Assembly: GCF_050947335.1 (NCBI RefSeq)
Contig: NC_134995.1
Span: forward strand, 6,796,501 to 6,860,500
Direction of reading: 5' to 3'
From: Megachile rotundata
Taxonomy: Eukaryota > Arthropoda > Insecta > Hymenoptera > Megachilidae
DNA length: 64,000 nt
Under the pieces are notes generated by a model that saw only the letters and a program-made list of their open reading frames with translations, did no database searches and had not been told where the DNA came from. Both the position numbers and the translations under genes were made by a program. This document shows positions 1 to 10,839 of this stretch, piece by piece. Each line of letters begins with the position of its first letter. Positions within the stretch are counted from its first letter, which is position 1.

Positions 1-857
1 GAGACTATACCAATGCAAATATAAAACTTTTTTATTCTTGACTTTTTTATTATCAAACTTTTACCAATTAATTCTTGACATTTTTTCGATTAAAATGAGA
101 CCAAACACGGTATAAGTTCGACTACGTTTACTGGTTTAATTGACAGTAGGATTTGAACAGGGAATAACGATAGGAGGAGAAAGACGCTGCGATTGAATCG
201 GTGAAAGATAAAGTGTCTGTTGTATTATTACAAAATTAAATTATTACAAAAAAAATTATTTAAATTGTTACAAAAGAAAAAAAAATAAAAAACATGTAAA
301 ACTAGAAAATTAAGAAATTTGTAAACTAAAGGAGAATTTATTAAACCGTACAATAACAGTAAATATAATTGAAAAAATAAACAATATCAATTAATGAAAA
401 AAAAGATTGAGTACCAGTATCGTGAAAGTTTCGTTTTAACCAAAGATGACGAGCGCGTAACCGAATTTATAGAAGATAAGCACAGAAATTAGGTATACTG
501 TTTGGAAACTGTCTCGCAAGTCGTAAACTTGGAAAATACATAAATCCAGATGCTATGCGGGCGAAGTGTGAAAATTGTTGAAAAATAAAGTGTCCCATGA
601 ATAACTAACTAACTGCATCCATTTGCTTTATGACTTCCTTCTCGTTCTACAGCACAGTTCCTATTACACGATATCATTCTGACATTTCGGAAACAAAATT
701 AACTACAGACATAAGAATATAAACATCTGAGTACACAAGATTTACTAGAAAACAGTTTTTTTTTTCACAAAAACTAGAGAAATGTTCAAATTCAATTTTC
801 TTGAAAATAAGGTTTGTATGAACAAATTTTATTTCATACTTTTTATTTAATTTTACA
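1..857. other. AT-rich unique DNA, no gene seen
   Basis: This stretch is strongly AT-rich with frequent homopolymer runs. It has no open frame of note, no tandem structure and no RNA gene that I can recognise. Confidence 0.6.
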
Positions 858-1205
858 CGTTGATTTTCTCGATTGTAGTATTTTTGTCAGGGCCGCCATT
901 TTGAGAAGATTCTGCATAGCAGTGAATGGTATCGATACTTATAAAATGGTCGCACGTTATTATTAAGGTATTTCAAAGTATTGGCACAAAGTAGATTTGA
1001 TAAAGTAGATAAAAATAAGAGAAGATAAAAATAATTTCTACGTTGATTTCTTCGATTGTACTCTTTTTCGCTCGTACCGCCATTTTGAAAAGATTCTGTA
1101 TAGCAAAGGTACAGAAACTTTTAAAATGGCCGCACGTTATTATTAAGGTATTTCAAAGTATTGGTACAAAGTAAACATATTTTATAAATTAGATAAAAAT
1201 AATTT
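858..1205 (+). repeat. Two-copy tandem duplication, about 180 bp unit
   Basis: The segment beginning CGTTGATTT at 858 recurs at 1041. The shared string TATTAAGGTATTTCAAAGTA lies at 961 and again at 1141, exactly 180 bp apart. The copies have diverged by substitutions and small indels. Each carries a CCGCCATTTTG motif (892 and 1077) and an AAAATGGYCGCACG motif. Nothing suggests coding. Confidence 0.85.
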
Positions 1206-1779
1206 AACGAATAGTAAAAGAGTTAAGTGATAAAACTACATATAGCAACATCGGTTATCAAAATATTAAGCATAGAATTTAACGTAGTATGTAGTATCGA
1301 TATGTTTTTCTGATACAGAATGTACGTAACTGTATGCAGTATATCGAAATAAAAGAAATATTCTCTACATTTTGCCTTCTACTTTTCCTCAGAAATGTTT
1401 ATGATCCATTCTGAAGATATTCTGTGGTTATTTCTCTGTTAGAATGTGGATTTCCAGCTTTTGCATCTTCTTTGTGGACTCGTCGCTGTTTGCTCTTTTC
1501 AAGCTTCATTCCATTCACCATTTAGCCTTTTTCATTGTTTTTAACGCTACAAATATTGTATTGTTTCGTTCCTTTCAAACTTTTACATGTTTTACATATT
1601 TGGAAACTTTTAGTGAGAACGTGAGTGTGTATATTTATACATTTCTAGATTTCTATATTTTGTATCTATATTTCTATGTTTACTCCACTTCATTTTTTTA
1701 TATTTTTATATTGTATATAAAAGTTTTATATTTTTATATTGTTCATGTATATAGATCCTCAAATTTTTAGATCATTTTC
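1206..1779. other. AT-rich DNA with low-complexity open frame
   Basis: The stretch is T-rich on plus. A 108-codon frame at 1444-1770 is mostly Phe, Tyr, Ile and Leu and ends in TATATTTTTATA repeats. I regard it as a composition artefact, not a gene. Confidence 0.6.
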
Positions 1780-2085
1780 TTTCAATTTTTAGATCCTCAA
1801 ATTCCTCGACTTCAAATTTTCTAGATTTCCTACATTCGCAAATTTCGAAATTTCCAAATCTGCAGAGTCCCACATTTAAATCCCAAAATTCTTGGACTTT
1901 TAAATCAGGAATTCTTAAATTTTTAACTCCTCAAACTCTTAGATATCGAAACTTCTAAATTTGCCAATTAGTGGATGCTCCAAATCCCTAGATATTCAAA
2001 TCCCTAGATCAGCAAATCTTTAGATCTTCAAATCCCTAGATCTCCGAATCCCAGGATTCGGAAAATTCCTATACCTGAAATTCCC
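1780..2085. repeat. Degenerate AATT minisatellite, C-rich strand on plus
   Basis: The sequence is a run of units such as CAAATTCCTAGAT and CAAATCCCTAGAT at roughly 8-16 bp spacing. It looks like a decayed member of the 16 bp family that dominates the window. Confidence 0.6.
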
Positions 2086-2682
2086 AAAATCTAAATGTCC
2101 GGAAGTCCATAATCCCATAATTTGCTCTTGATTATAGTATAACTCTGCACTATACACGTTGTAAGGAACTGTACTCTTTTTACCACTGATCAATGTATCT
2201 CGGCAATAAACAAACAAGTTCTTGGCAGATTGAGCGTGGTTGCGCGTCACGTTGTTTCGGAATACGAGATTCAAATCGGGCTTTGGTGCCGCGCCGCGAG
2301 CCCCGAGACGTTTTAATCTCACGGAGACTCCGAGGATGCAATTTCGCCGCGATAGCAGGTGGAGTCACGGACGGCAACAGTCTCTTAGCGGGGAATTACG
2401 TCATCCTCAGGAAAAGGAGGGTAAAACAGAGACAAACTCCGCGCGGAAGGCAGGAAACGCGGTGAAAGTAAGGAGGAGACAAGAAATAAGGAAGACGAAC
2501 TTGTACACTTGCCACGGTGTTGTAATTTTTCATGTGACACGCCGTACGCGACCGCAACCCCTTGGTTCAGGGGAATCAGTCGGCATTTACATGCTACATA
2601 GAACACACGTACACAAAAGTAAAAACCTTGATAAAGATCGAGAGATGAACTGTTTCTGAGATGCAAACATTTTGTAACATCT
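2086..2682. other. GC-richer unique block, function unknown
   Basis: Between 2220 and 2480 GC rises well above the surroundings and CpG is frequent (for example GCCGCGCCGCGAGCC). Frames of 65-139 codons are open on both strands and overlap. None has a recognisable domain, so I call no gene. It could be regulatory or part of an unrecognised exon. Confidence 0.45.
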
Positions 2683-3610
2683 TGCAAATCGGAGAAACGT
2701 GTGCCAAATTTGTATGCATCCTACTGGAAACGAGATACCTGCCGGATCAAGAAAGATAGGCTGCAGAGTAGTGTACCGGGGACAACGAATTAACGTGACC
2801 CAAGCTAAGAACAGAAAGACCACAGCAACTCGCATTAATACCTGGACACTGCGCTTGTTGTTTTGCATAACAGTTCATTTAGATATTGTGTTTCGGAACA
2901 ATGAATGATTACGATTAACCTCTTAGGCTCGCTGGAACTTTATGCGCTGCTTCTCTGTATGGCAGAGAAGCGAATTATGCGTAAACAGCACAATGCGTGA
3001 CAATGCTGTTCTCTGCGCGAGTACATTGGAATGAAGTTTTTGATGATTAAATTATAATTTTTCACGAAGATATGATACATATGCTTTAACTTTGATAATT
3101 TACTTTTTTAGAAAATTCACAAAATATGTAATTTCCAAATGTTTTCAATATAGTGTATTAATGAGAGGTGCTCCCATGGTACTTAAACTACTTGGCGTTA
3201 TCTTTTGTTTACATGTAATGTACTTTTGGGAGATTTGTTAATAGGCTCAGAAAACATAGTGAAAGCAAAAAAACTGTGAATTAAGATATATGAAAATAGT
3301 CGTTTAGTTGAAATGGTGAATGAGCGAGTAGAGTGCGCCACTACGGTGCTATGCAATCTACATTGACATTCGTAACAACCACTATAGTAGCGCGACGTGC
3401 CTAAGAGGTTGATGCAAGACGTTTGTGATCTAACTATGATTAATTTTTATTATTATCATATCATCTTCCGCATCACATTTTTACACTCATGTCTGTTGAA
3501 ACAAAATATTCAGACCCATCTATCTCTAGGATAGATCTAACTATCAACCCTAAAGAAAACGAAACCGCCCCTCAGCATTCAACTCGAAAGCTACCAATTA
3601 GCCGCAACTA
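2683..3610 (+). repeat. 928 bp dispersed repeat, copy A
   Basis: The segment matches 23769-24696 base for base in length (928 bp each), in the same orientation, at roughly 97 percent identity by eye. The match begins at TGCAAATCGG and ends at GCAACTA. Several differences are CpG in one copy and TpG or CpA in the other, with copy A the more decayed in its first 100 bases. A 490 bp inverted-repeat element sits inside. The outer flanks have no terminal repeats that I can see, so this is either an older element with a younger one inside or a segmental duplication. Confidence 0.93.
2915..3412 (+). mobile_element. TTAA-flanked inverted-repeat element, piggyBac-like MITE, copy A
   Basis: The left end reads TTAA then CCTCTTAGGCTCG (from 2919). 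The right end reads CGTGCCTAAGAGG (to 3408) then TTGA. The terminal CCTCTTAGGC is a perfect inverted repeat, longer in copy B. TTAA target sites are the signature of piggyBac transposons; the right site carries one mismatch. The 490 bp interior has no transposase. A subterminal hairpin (9 bp arms, 2949-2957 and 2963-2971, 5 nt loop) lies near the left end. The superfamily is inferred from the ends alone. Confidence 0.6.
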
Positions 3611-4219
3611 CCACAGCGTCAAAATTATATATACACCACACGAAAATGTAAAGTTAAATTAGAAACGCTTCAAGAGAGTAACTAGGAACATGCCCAACTA
3701 AATGCAACTAAACGCTGAATGAACTATATCAGAAACAAAGCTAACTCTTGTAATTAACATACCTGTCGACCTGTTAACCTACTAATCAACCTACCGATGT
3801 CAACCTACAAATTGGCACGTGAAGAGGCTGACCCAGGTGTTTAGAAGAGCAACGGCTCCAATTGGTTAGAACAGAAAAATGGACGCCTCATGTGTATTTT
3901 CTGTGGTATATTGGCCGAGTGGATGCATACAAATTAGGCCAGAAATGATGACAGTTGGCAAACGTCTCGAGGGTAAGTGAGATAGTGTGAATTGCGTGAC
4001 ACAGTTGTTATTATTATTATTATTCTTATTTAACGAAATGTAACTGGAAGTGTTCATGGTGGGGAGTTTCTTATACTTTGGGTCGACTTCATGCGTTGAG
4101 TCGTGGATTGACATGTGTAGTAACTATACTTATGTTGAAATATTCATTTACAGTGTCACGCGACATATCGTCACGCGGGAAATTATTATGCGTTAGATCA
4201 CTACACGGTGGATTACTAC
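3611..4219. other. Unique DNA leading into the 15 bp array
   Basis: The stretch has mixed composition with a short TTA microsatellite near 4006-4023. From about 4150 ACGCG motifs appear, a diverged edge of the array that follows. No gene is seen. Confidence 0.55.
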
Positions 4220-5045
4220 GCATAGTATTATCAAGTTCAGTATCTCCACGCGTAATAACTCCACGCGTAGTAACTTCACGCGTAGTATCTCCACGCGCAG
4301 TAATTCCACGCGTAGTATTTCCACGCGTAGTAATTTCACGCGCAGTAATTCCACGCGTAGTGATTCCACGCGTAGTATTTCTGCGTGTTGTAATTCCACG
4401 CGTAGTATTTCCGCATGTTGTAATTCTACGCGTAATAACTCCACGCGTAGTAATTCCACGCGTAGTAATTCCACGCGTAGTATTTCCACGGGCAGTAACT
4501 CCACGCGTAGTAATTCCACGCGTAGTATTTCCACGTGTTGTAACGCCACGTGTAGTAACTCCACGCGTAGTATCTCCACTCTCAGTAATTCCACGCGTAG
4601 TAATTCCATACGTAATATTTCCACGCGTAGTATCTCCACGCGTGGTATCTCCAGGCCTGGTATCTCTACGCGTAGTATTGTCACGCGTAGTATCTCCACG
4701 CGTAGTATCTTCACACTTAGTATCTCCACACGTAGTAACTCCATGCGTAGTACCTCCACGCGTAGTAACTCCACGCATGGTATCTCCATGCGTGATATCT
4801 CCACGCGTGGTATCCTCGCGCGTAGTAATTTCGCGCGTGGTATCTCCGCGCGTAGTAATTTCACGCGTAGTATACCCACGCGTAGTAACTCCAAGCGTAG
4901 AAATACAACGCGATAAATCGCAACGAATAGTATCTCCACATATAATAATATCCTGCATAGTATCCCCAAGCATAGAATCGCAACGCATAGAATCACCAAG
5001 CGTAAAATCACCACATGTAAAATCGCAACATATAATTTCGACCTA
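4220..5045 (+). repeat. 15 bp CpG-rich minisatellite, array 1 (about 54 units)
   Basis: The unit is close to CCACGCGTAGTAACT or CCACGCGTAGTATTT. Most units hold the palindrome ACGCGT, giving two CpG per 15 bp in otherwise AT-rich DNA. Because 15 is a multiple of three, long frames stay open on both strands (Pro-Arg-Val-Val repeats on plus, Thr-Thr-Arg-Gly repeats on minus). These are not genes. Units degrade toward the right edge (CATAGAATC-type units after 4900). The array is related to the one at 9.8 kb. Confidence 0.95.
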
Positions 5046-7330
5046 TGTTTCTTAAGGCTTCAACACAGTGCATTCCCTATATTTTGTTAATATCGAATAG
5101 TTCTTTTTGGACACCCTATGTACGGAGCGTCGCGGTTGCGTCCCATTCGCACGCAGGCCGTTCACCCTAACCCAAACTAACCCACATAAAAGCTCACGCA
5201 GAGAGCGGAACAGAAAAGGGGAAACGTGGATAAGAAGAACGAGAAATTTGTTGGGTGGCGGTGATTCTGTGAAAGGAGAATGATATAAAGTGGCCATTTT
5301 TAACCTCTACGTATGAAGAATGGTGGAAAGATCGTGACAATATGATTATGGAAGATGATCACGTTAAAAATAAACATTTTTCATGTGACATGAACGAGGT
5401 TGGGATTAAGACTTTTGTGAACTCTTACTATATTTTGGAATTATACGTATCTGGTTTGAAATTTGAAATAAATATTAAATCAATCATAATATGAGAGATT
5501 GTTTCATACAGAAGATGTATGATATTAGAAATAATGATGGTGTCAAGATTATTTTTGATGTTCTAAAGGAAGTCCACTTTTTATTTAATAAATCAAAAAA
5601 TGATATTCAAAATTAAATTTGGACAGAACTCACTTGGAATAAAATATAAAATAATAATTTGACTGGTTTGAATTTCAAGTTGTTTATTATTTTTATTTTT
5701 AACGAAAATGTTATTTCATATGAAGTTTGAATACTTCAGTATTTTCAACTAATTTTTCACATAATTTTGTACTTAATTAAGTTGCTCAAGTGCAATGACA
5801 AATAATCTGTCATTAACTAAAACTAATAAATTAAACTAAACTTAATCTGTCATTAACTGAAACTAATAACTAATAAACTAAATAATACCTGTTATTTTAG
5901 TTATACATATACCTGTCATATACTTGTTGTCTCAATTATTTTACCTTCGTCAATAATAATCTTTACTCACTACCATCAAACATTCTAATTAACAATTTTT
6001 AATTATCCTATATAATATTCTATCTTGTCAACAGCAATAATTTCCTCATTTTTTCCACATTCCCCAAAAACAGATCAGCGACCTAGGTCAAACAGTCGCG
6101 AGCACGGTGTTACTAGGTTAATAACCCTAGCCCGTAGTAAACATTCTTTGGTCTACTTTTTCCTTGTTCTCTTCTCCTCAATTACTGGTCATTAACCTTC
6201 CCCGATATATCCTTACACCATTAACCGTCTGTCCATCAATTTTTCCGTAAAAACAGCTCCGAGCAATTTTCCCCAGAAAAGTAAAATCACTCTTCCTGGT
6301 CGTTAGGATCAGATGTAATTAAAGAGTAATGGATAACGGTGTCATATCAAATATTCATTGTTTGTTCAGAACATAATTTATTTTCGAGATTATTTTGTGC
6401 AGATTTTCGTTTTGAAATTAATTATCGTCGTTTCAGTAATTCATATAAAATATTTATTTACGTATTGAATACATAATATGAAATTTTTATTTAAATATTT
6501 ATGTTGGGTACAAGTCGACATTTTTAAAATTTGATGTAAAGAAATAGAATGAGACACAATGTCATGAAATTTAGAATTTGGTCATTTGGAAAGGGAATTT
6601 AGGAACTTCTGAATTTGGTCACTTGGAAGTTCCGCCATATTGTCTGCATCACTATGTCCATCCATCACTCATAAAACAACAGCCTACCCATAAAACTAGA
6701 TGTATTTATTTCAAATTATTAGACGAAATGTTACTTGTTAGACCAAGTAATAAATACAATTTACCTTCCAAGTACAAAGAGTTAACTTCAGCGAACTTAG
6801 GTAAGTTTTTACCGAAAAGCAGAAACGGTCATTTAGTATCATCCTTTAGAGGGTCTCGTCGCCCGCGGCCGGTCACGAAAAGTGTATTTGCCGTGAGATA
6901 CGCGCCACGATTTTGGCTCGACTACTCTGTAAAATGGGAATAGAGCGAAATATTTATAAACATCGCCGGTGCTTATCTTAATTGCGTTGGGACAGCTTGC
7001 ATGACACTCTTATTCCCCGCGGCTGATATCCACCGGGAATAGAAAAGTTCGTGAATCGTACGCCCTGCGGGGATTCAAGGCGAATTAGCTTACCTGACGT
7101 ATCAAGAACAACCACGACCTTTCTTCCTTCCGCGCGAGCACGCTTTCCAAACCTTCTACCCCGACTTTCTACTGAATCAACTGTACAGATAACGGGAAAG
7201 GCCTTGCACGAACTGCGAGTAGGGTAACTTCGCTTTTGCCGAATCTACTTAATGTTCTTGGTTTTTCGTTGGGTATTAAAGTGATGGGTCGTTGTGACCG
7301 CGATGGAGATGTTGGAATGTCAGTTACTTG
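5046..7330. other. Mostly AT-rich unique DNA, no gene seen
   Basis: A GC-richer patch at 5105-5290 and another at 6840-7240 flank an AT-rich middle. Around 5790-5890 there is a short local duplication (AATCTGTCATTAACT twice). A 121-codon frame at 6578-6943 starts without clear context and has no recognisable domain. I call no gene. Confidence 0.5.
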
Positions 7331-7430
7331 ATTTGGAGATATGGTATTTATGTGAACTTGAGGTCTGATATTTATGTGATTTTGAGGTTTAATATTTATG
7401 TGAACTTGAGATATGATATTTGTGTGAATG
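7331..7430 (+). repeat. Short tandem repeat, about 29 bp unit
   Basis: Roughly four units carry the core GATATTTATGTGAACTTGAG with substitutions. Noncoding. Confidence 0.7.
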
Positions 7431-7459
7431 TTGATTTTGATAGATGGAAATGGGGATAG

Positions 7460-7890
7460 TTTGGAAGGGTGAAATTTTCAAATTTTGATACTTACAAATA
7501 TATGAGTTTCAGGTTTTTAAGTTTTCAAAGTGTGAAACTTTTTAAATTTCCAATTTCTCTGCTGTCTCAATTTTATCGTCCTTGGATCTTACAATCTTTG
7601 AACTTTTCAATTTTTCAATATTTAGATTTGCAGATCCTTCAATTTATTGATCATTCAATTTTTCAGGCTTTCTAATTATTCAACTTTGTAAGTTTTCAAT
7701 TCTTCAATTCTTCAATTCTTCAATTCTTCAATTCTTCCATTCTTCCATTCTCCTATTTCTCAATATTTTCTTTCCTCAACTATTCAATCTTTCAATTTGT
7801 TAATCTTTGAATCTTCCAATCTTGTAATTATTTAATTGTTCAACAACCGAATGTTCTATTATTTTCATTTCTCAATTTTTCAATTTGGTG
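7460..7890 (+). repeat. Degenerate TTCAATTC minisatellite
   Basis: The tract is built from TTCAATTC-like octamers, cleanest at 7690-7740. A 68-codon frame over part of it is low-complexity. It resembles a decayed member of the AATT family with T-rich units. Confidence 0.65.
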
Positions 7891-9809
7891 CCTTGTTAAA
7901 TATAAAAAGAATTTTCAAATACACCAAACTCTAGATTCTTAAATTCGAAATACCTGATAATGTATTCATATTTACACTGACATACATTAATTATGTAAAA
8001 TGTCCGACTTCTCGACACAATGTAAAAAATTTACTTCATAATACAAGAGTTAATTTCTCAATACATTCTCTAAATTATCAACTTCATTCACAACCTGTTT
8101 AACTAATTTAATTTATCAATTAAAGTACCCAATTTATATTTGCAATTTTTTGTCTATATTTAAGAATATCAAAAATATTTAATAGAATGATATTTTTGTT
8201 CTTCAATTTTGAGGTTGCTCGCATGCAACGAATATAAATTTTTGCAAATAAAAATGAACAACGTACTAAAACTTTTTCCCAAGTTTCGTACGAAAATCGT
8301 ATGTAAAATCTTGCGAATAAAGCGTGTGTCGATTGGATGATGTTCCTTGTTAGTTCGAATTCTTATGCGAAACGAGAAGAAAGCTAGATCGGCCCACTTC
8401 CAATGACACACTTTATGCACGCTTAATTTTCATATCACAGTGTATTTGTCTATTTGGCACTACTTTTTTGGCTTCCTTCAAATACATTTGGATCCGAGAG
8501 CCTGGGATGCAACTGCCAACTTTTACCCTTGCCAGAACCTACGAGCGTTTCGTAGGAATCGGATTGATGCGAAAATGGTATTAAAATACGAAGAAAAGGT
8601 ATTAATAAAGAATTCTTCTTATCTTTCGTAACGACAGCTGTATTATTATAATTGGCCGCTTGGATTTATCTACGTTTCACTTTGCCCAGGTTGCTGACCC
8701 ATTTTATTGCACACAGTTTAAAACGAAATATCTGCTTTTGAATTTTGTTTTAAAATTGAAATTAAAATTTTGTGTGGATTAGTTTAGTGGCTTGAAAATG
8801 GGATTTAAAAAAATTAATAAATTTTGACATGCATTGAAAGTTGAGAATTTGAGAAATTTTTACATGTATTGAAATTTAAATTATGAAAAATTTTGCGAAA
8901 TATTAAAATTTAAATTTTGAGAAATATTGAGAAATACAACTTATAAATTTTCCTATTTAGGGATTTGGAAATTAGACAATTGGAAAATTGCCACTATAAT
9001 AAACTCAAACCACCACAACTAAAAAAATCAACTTCACAATTTTTCGCAAAAATAAAAACCTTATACATCCAAACCATATCTCCACGAATCATTGAACGTT
9101 AGGTACCCTAAGAAAAGATGCCTCTCATCGACTTTTTCTTCCTTTTATCTCCCCCTTTCCCTTATCCTGCGTTAAGAGAATATTATAAATTTTCGCAATA
9201 GTTGTACGAGACAAGATAAGAAGGGGAACTAAACGAGCTAGCATTAGCACGACTATTCTGCACGTTTTCTTCCCGTTGCTACCGACACCAAGGATCACGG
9301 TGATTGATAAGGCGATCCTGTCCGACGATATGCATGGCCGACGGGCTTGAAATTCAGAAGGTAATTGTGCTCCGAACACAGCCGTGTAATTTCTTCGCTG
9401 AAATTCACGGGGTACGTTGCTATAGCTGCTTCAACCGTGCAGAGCTGTAAACGAATCGCGAACTGCACGCAATATTCCTTCTTTCGTTTGTTTTCGCAAT
9501 GTCACGTTCACCTTTAAGAATTCAACGCTTCTTATGAATATTTTACTTTTTCCAAGCTCATTGCTGTCACAGGTTATTTAGGATAGTTTAACGTTTACTA
9601 TGATTCATTAATATTTACTGTAGTCTAAGGTTTATTGTAGTTTATTGAAATTTTGGTTATAGTTTAAATGAGGAGGGTTGTAGGATAATGGCGGTGCGGG
9701 ATAGAAATTAATTTTTGGGTGAGATCTCAAAAATATTTGCAGTAAAATATGGTAGTCTTTCAGAGCTTTGAAAATGTACTTTTTATAGTACTTTTTTAGT
9801 GCAATATTA
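7891..9809. other. Unique DNA, no gene seen
   Basis: AT-rich ends surround moderately GC-richer patches at 8280-8640 and 9120-9480. Open frames are all under 85 codons with no domain I recognise. Confidence 0.5.
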
Positions 9810-10590
9810 CCATGTGAAGTATCGTCACGCTTAATATTTCCACGTTTGATATCTTCATGCGTAGTATTGTTACGTGTAGTATCTCCACGCGTAGTAATTT
9901 CACGCGTAGTAACTCTACGCGTAGTATCTCCACGCGTAGTAATTCCACGGGCAGTAACTCCACGCGTAGTAATTCCACGCGTAGTATTTCCACGTGTTGT
10001 AACTCTACGTGTAGTAACTTCACGCGTAGTAACTCCACGCGTGGTATTTCCACGCGTAGTATATACACGCGTAGTAATTGCACGCGTGGTATCTCCACGT
10101 GTAGTAACTCCACGCGTCGTATCTTCACGCGTAGTATCTCCACGCGTAATAACTCCACGCGTGGTATTTCCACGCGTAGTATATCCACGCGTAGTAACTC
10201 CACTCGTAGTAACTCCACGCGTGGTATCTCTACGCGTGGTATCTCCACGCGTGGTACCTCCACGCGTGGTATATCCACGCGTAGTAACTCCACGAGTGGT
10301 ATCTCCACGCGTAGTAACTCCACGCGTCGTATCTGCATGCGTGGTATCTCCACGCGTGGTATCCCCACGCGTAGTAATTGCACGCGTGGTATCTCTACGC
10401 GTGGTATCCCCACGCGTAGTAATTGCACGCGTAGTATCTCTACGCGTAGTAACTCCACGCGTGGTATCTCCACGCATAGTAACTCCACGCTTAGTAACTC
10501 CACACGTCGTATCTCCACGCGTAGTATTCCCACATATAATTACTCCACGCGTTAAATTACTACACGTTAAATAGTAACGTGTAATGTTTC
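9810..10590 (+). repeat. 15 bp CpG-rich minisatellite, array 2 (about 51 units)
   Basis: The unit and orientation match array 1 at 4.2-5.05 kb. Units from 9945 to 10019 repeat the variant order found at 4486-4560, including the rare CCACGGGCAGTAACT unit and the CCACGTGTTGTAAC unit. A local 45 bp higher-order repeat is visible around 10335-10430, ending in the variant GTAATTG. Frames of up to 337 codons are open on both strands for the same arithmetic reason as array 1 and are not genes. Confidence 0.95.
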
Positions 10591-10751
10591 CACACATGAA
10601 AGTTAATAGTACACTCACCGGTGCTGAATAGAAAACAATTTTCATTTACATTATTTTTAGCTGAGATCTCAAAAAACTTTGAACTATTAAAAATAAAGAC
10701 ATATTAATATATGTCTATTAAAAAAAAATATATTAAAACAGAAAAGGAATT

Positions 10752-10826
10752 TGTATCCTAATAAGATTTGAACCGAAGAACCTTGACTTCAAAGTCCACA
10801 GCTTTACCTTACTCCGCTATCACATC
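10752..10826 (-). other. tRNA-like sequence with Pol III A and B boxes, degenerate
   Basis: On minus, TAGCGGAGTAAGG (10819-10807) fits the A-box form TRGCNNAGYNNGG and GGTTCAAATC (10774-10765) fits the B-box form GGTTCRANTC. Their spacing suits a tRNA. The acceptor and T-arm pairings are poor and the anticodon arm does not close with a seven-base loop. A tRNA pseudogene or the head of a tRNA-derived SINE is more likely than a working tRNA. Confidence 0.35.
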
Positions 10827-10839
10827 TATCGTTCCACAA

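Noticed and set aside
140..160. B-box-like sequence GTTCAAATCCT on minus
   Set aside because: No matching A-box at tRNA spacing.
4078..5055. Long open frames (up to 325 codons) over the first 15 bp array
   Set aside because: A 15 bp unit without stops stays open in several frames on both strands. All products are five-residue repeats with no start context or domain.
5046..5300. Transposon end suggested by TTTTTGGACACCCT
   Set aside because: A single occurrence without a partner end or target-site duplication.
9632..10645. 337-codon minus frame and 232-245 codon frames over the second 15 bp array
   Set aside because: Same period effect as array 1; frames on both strands are equally long.
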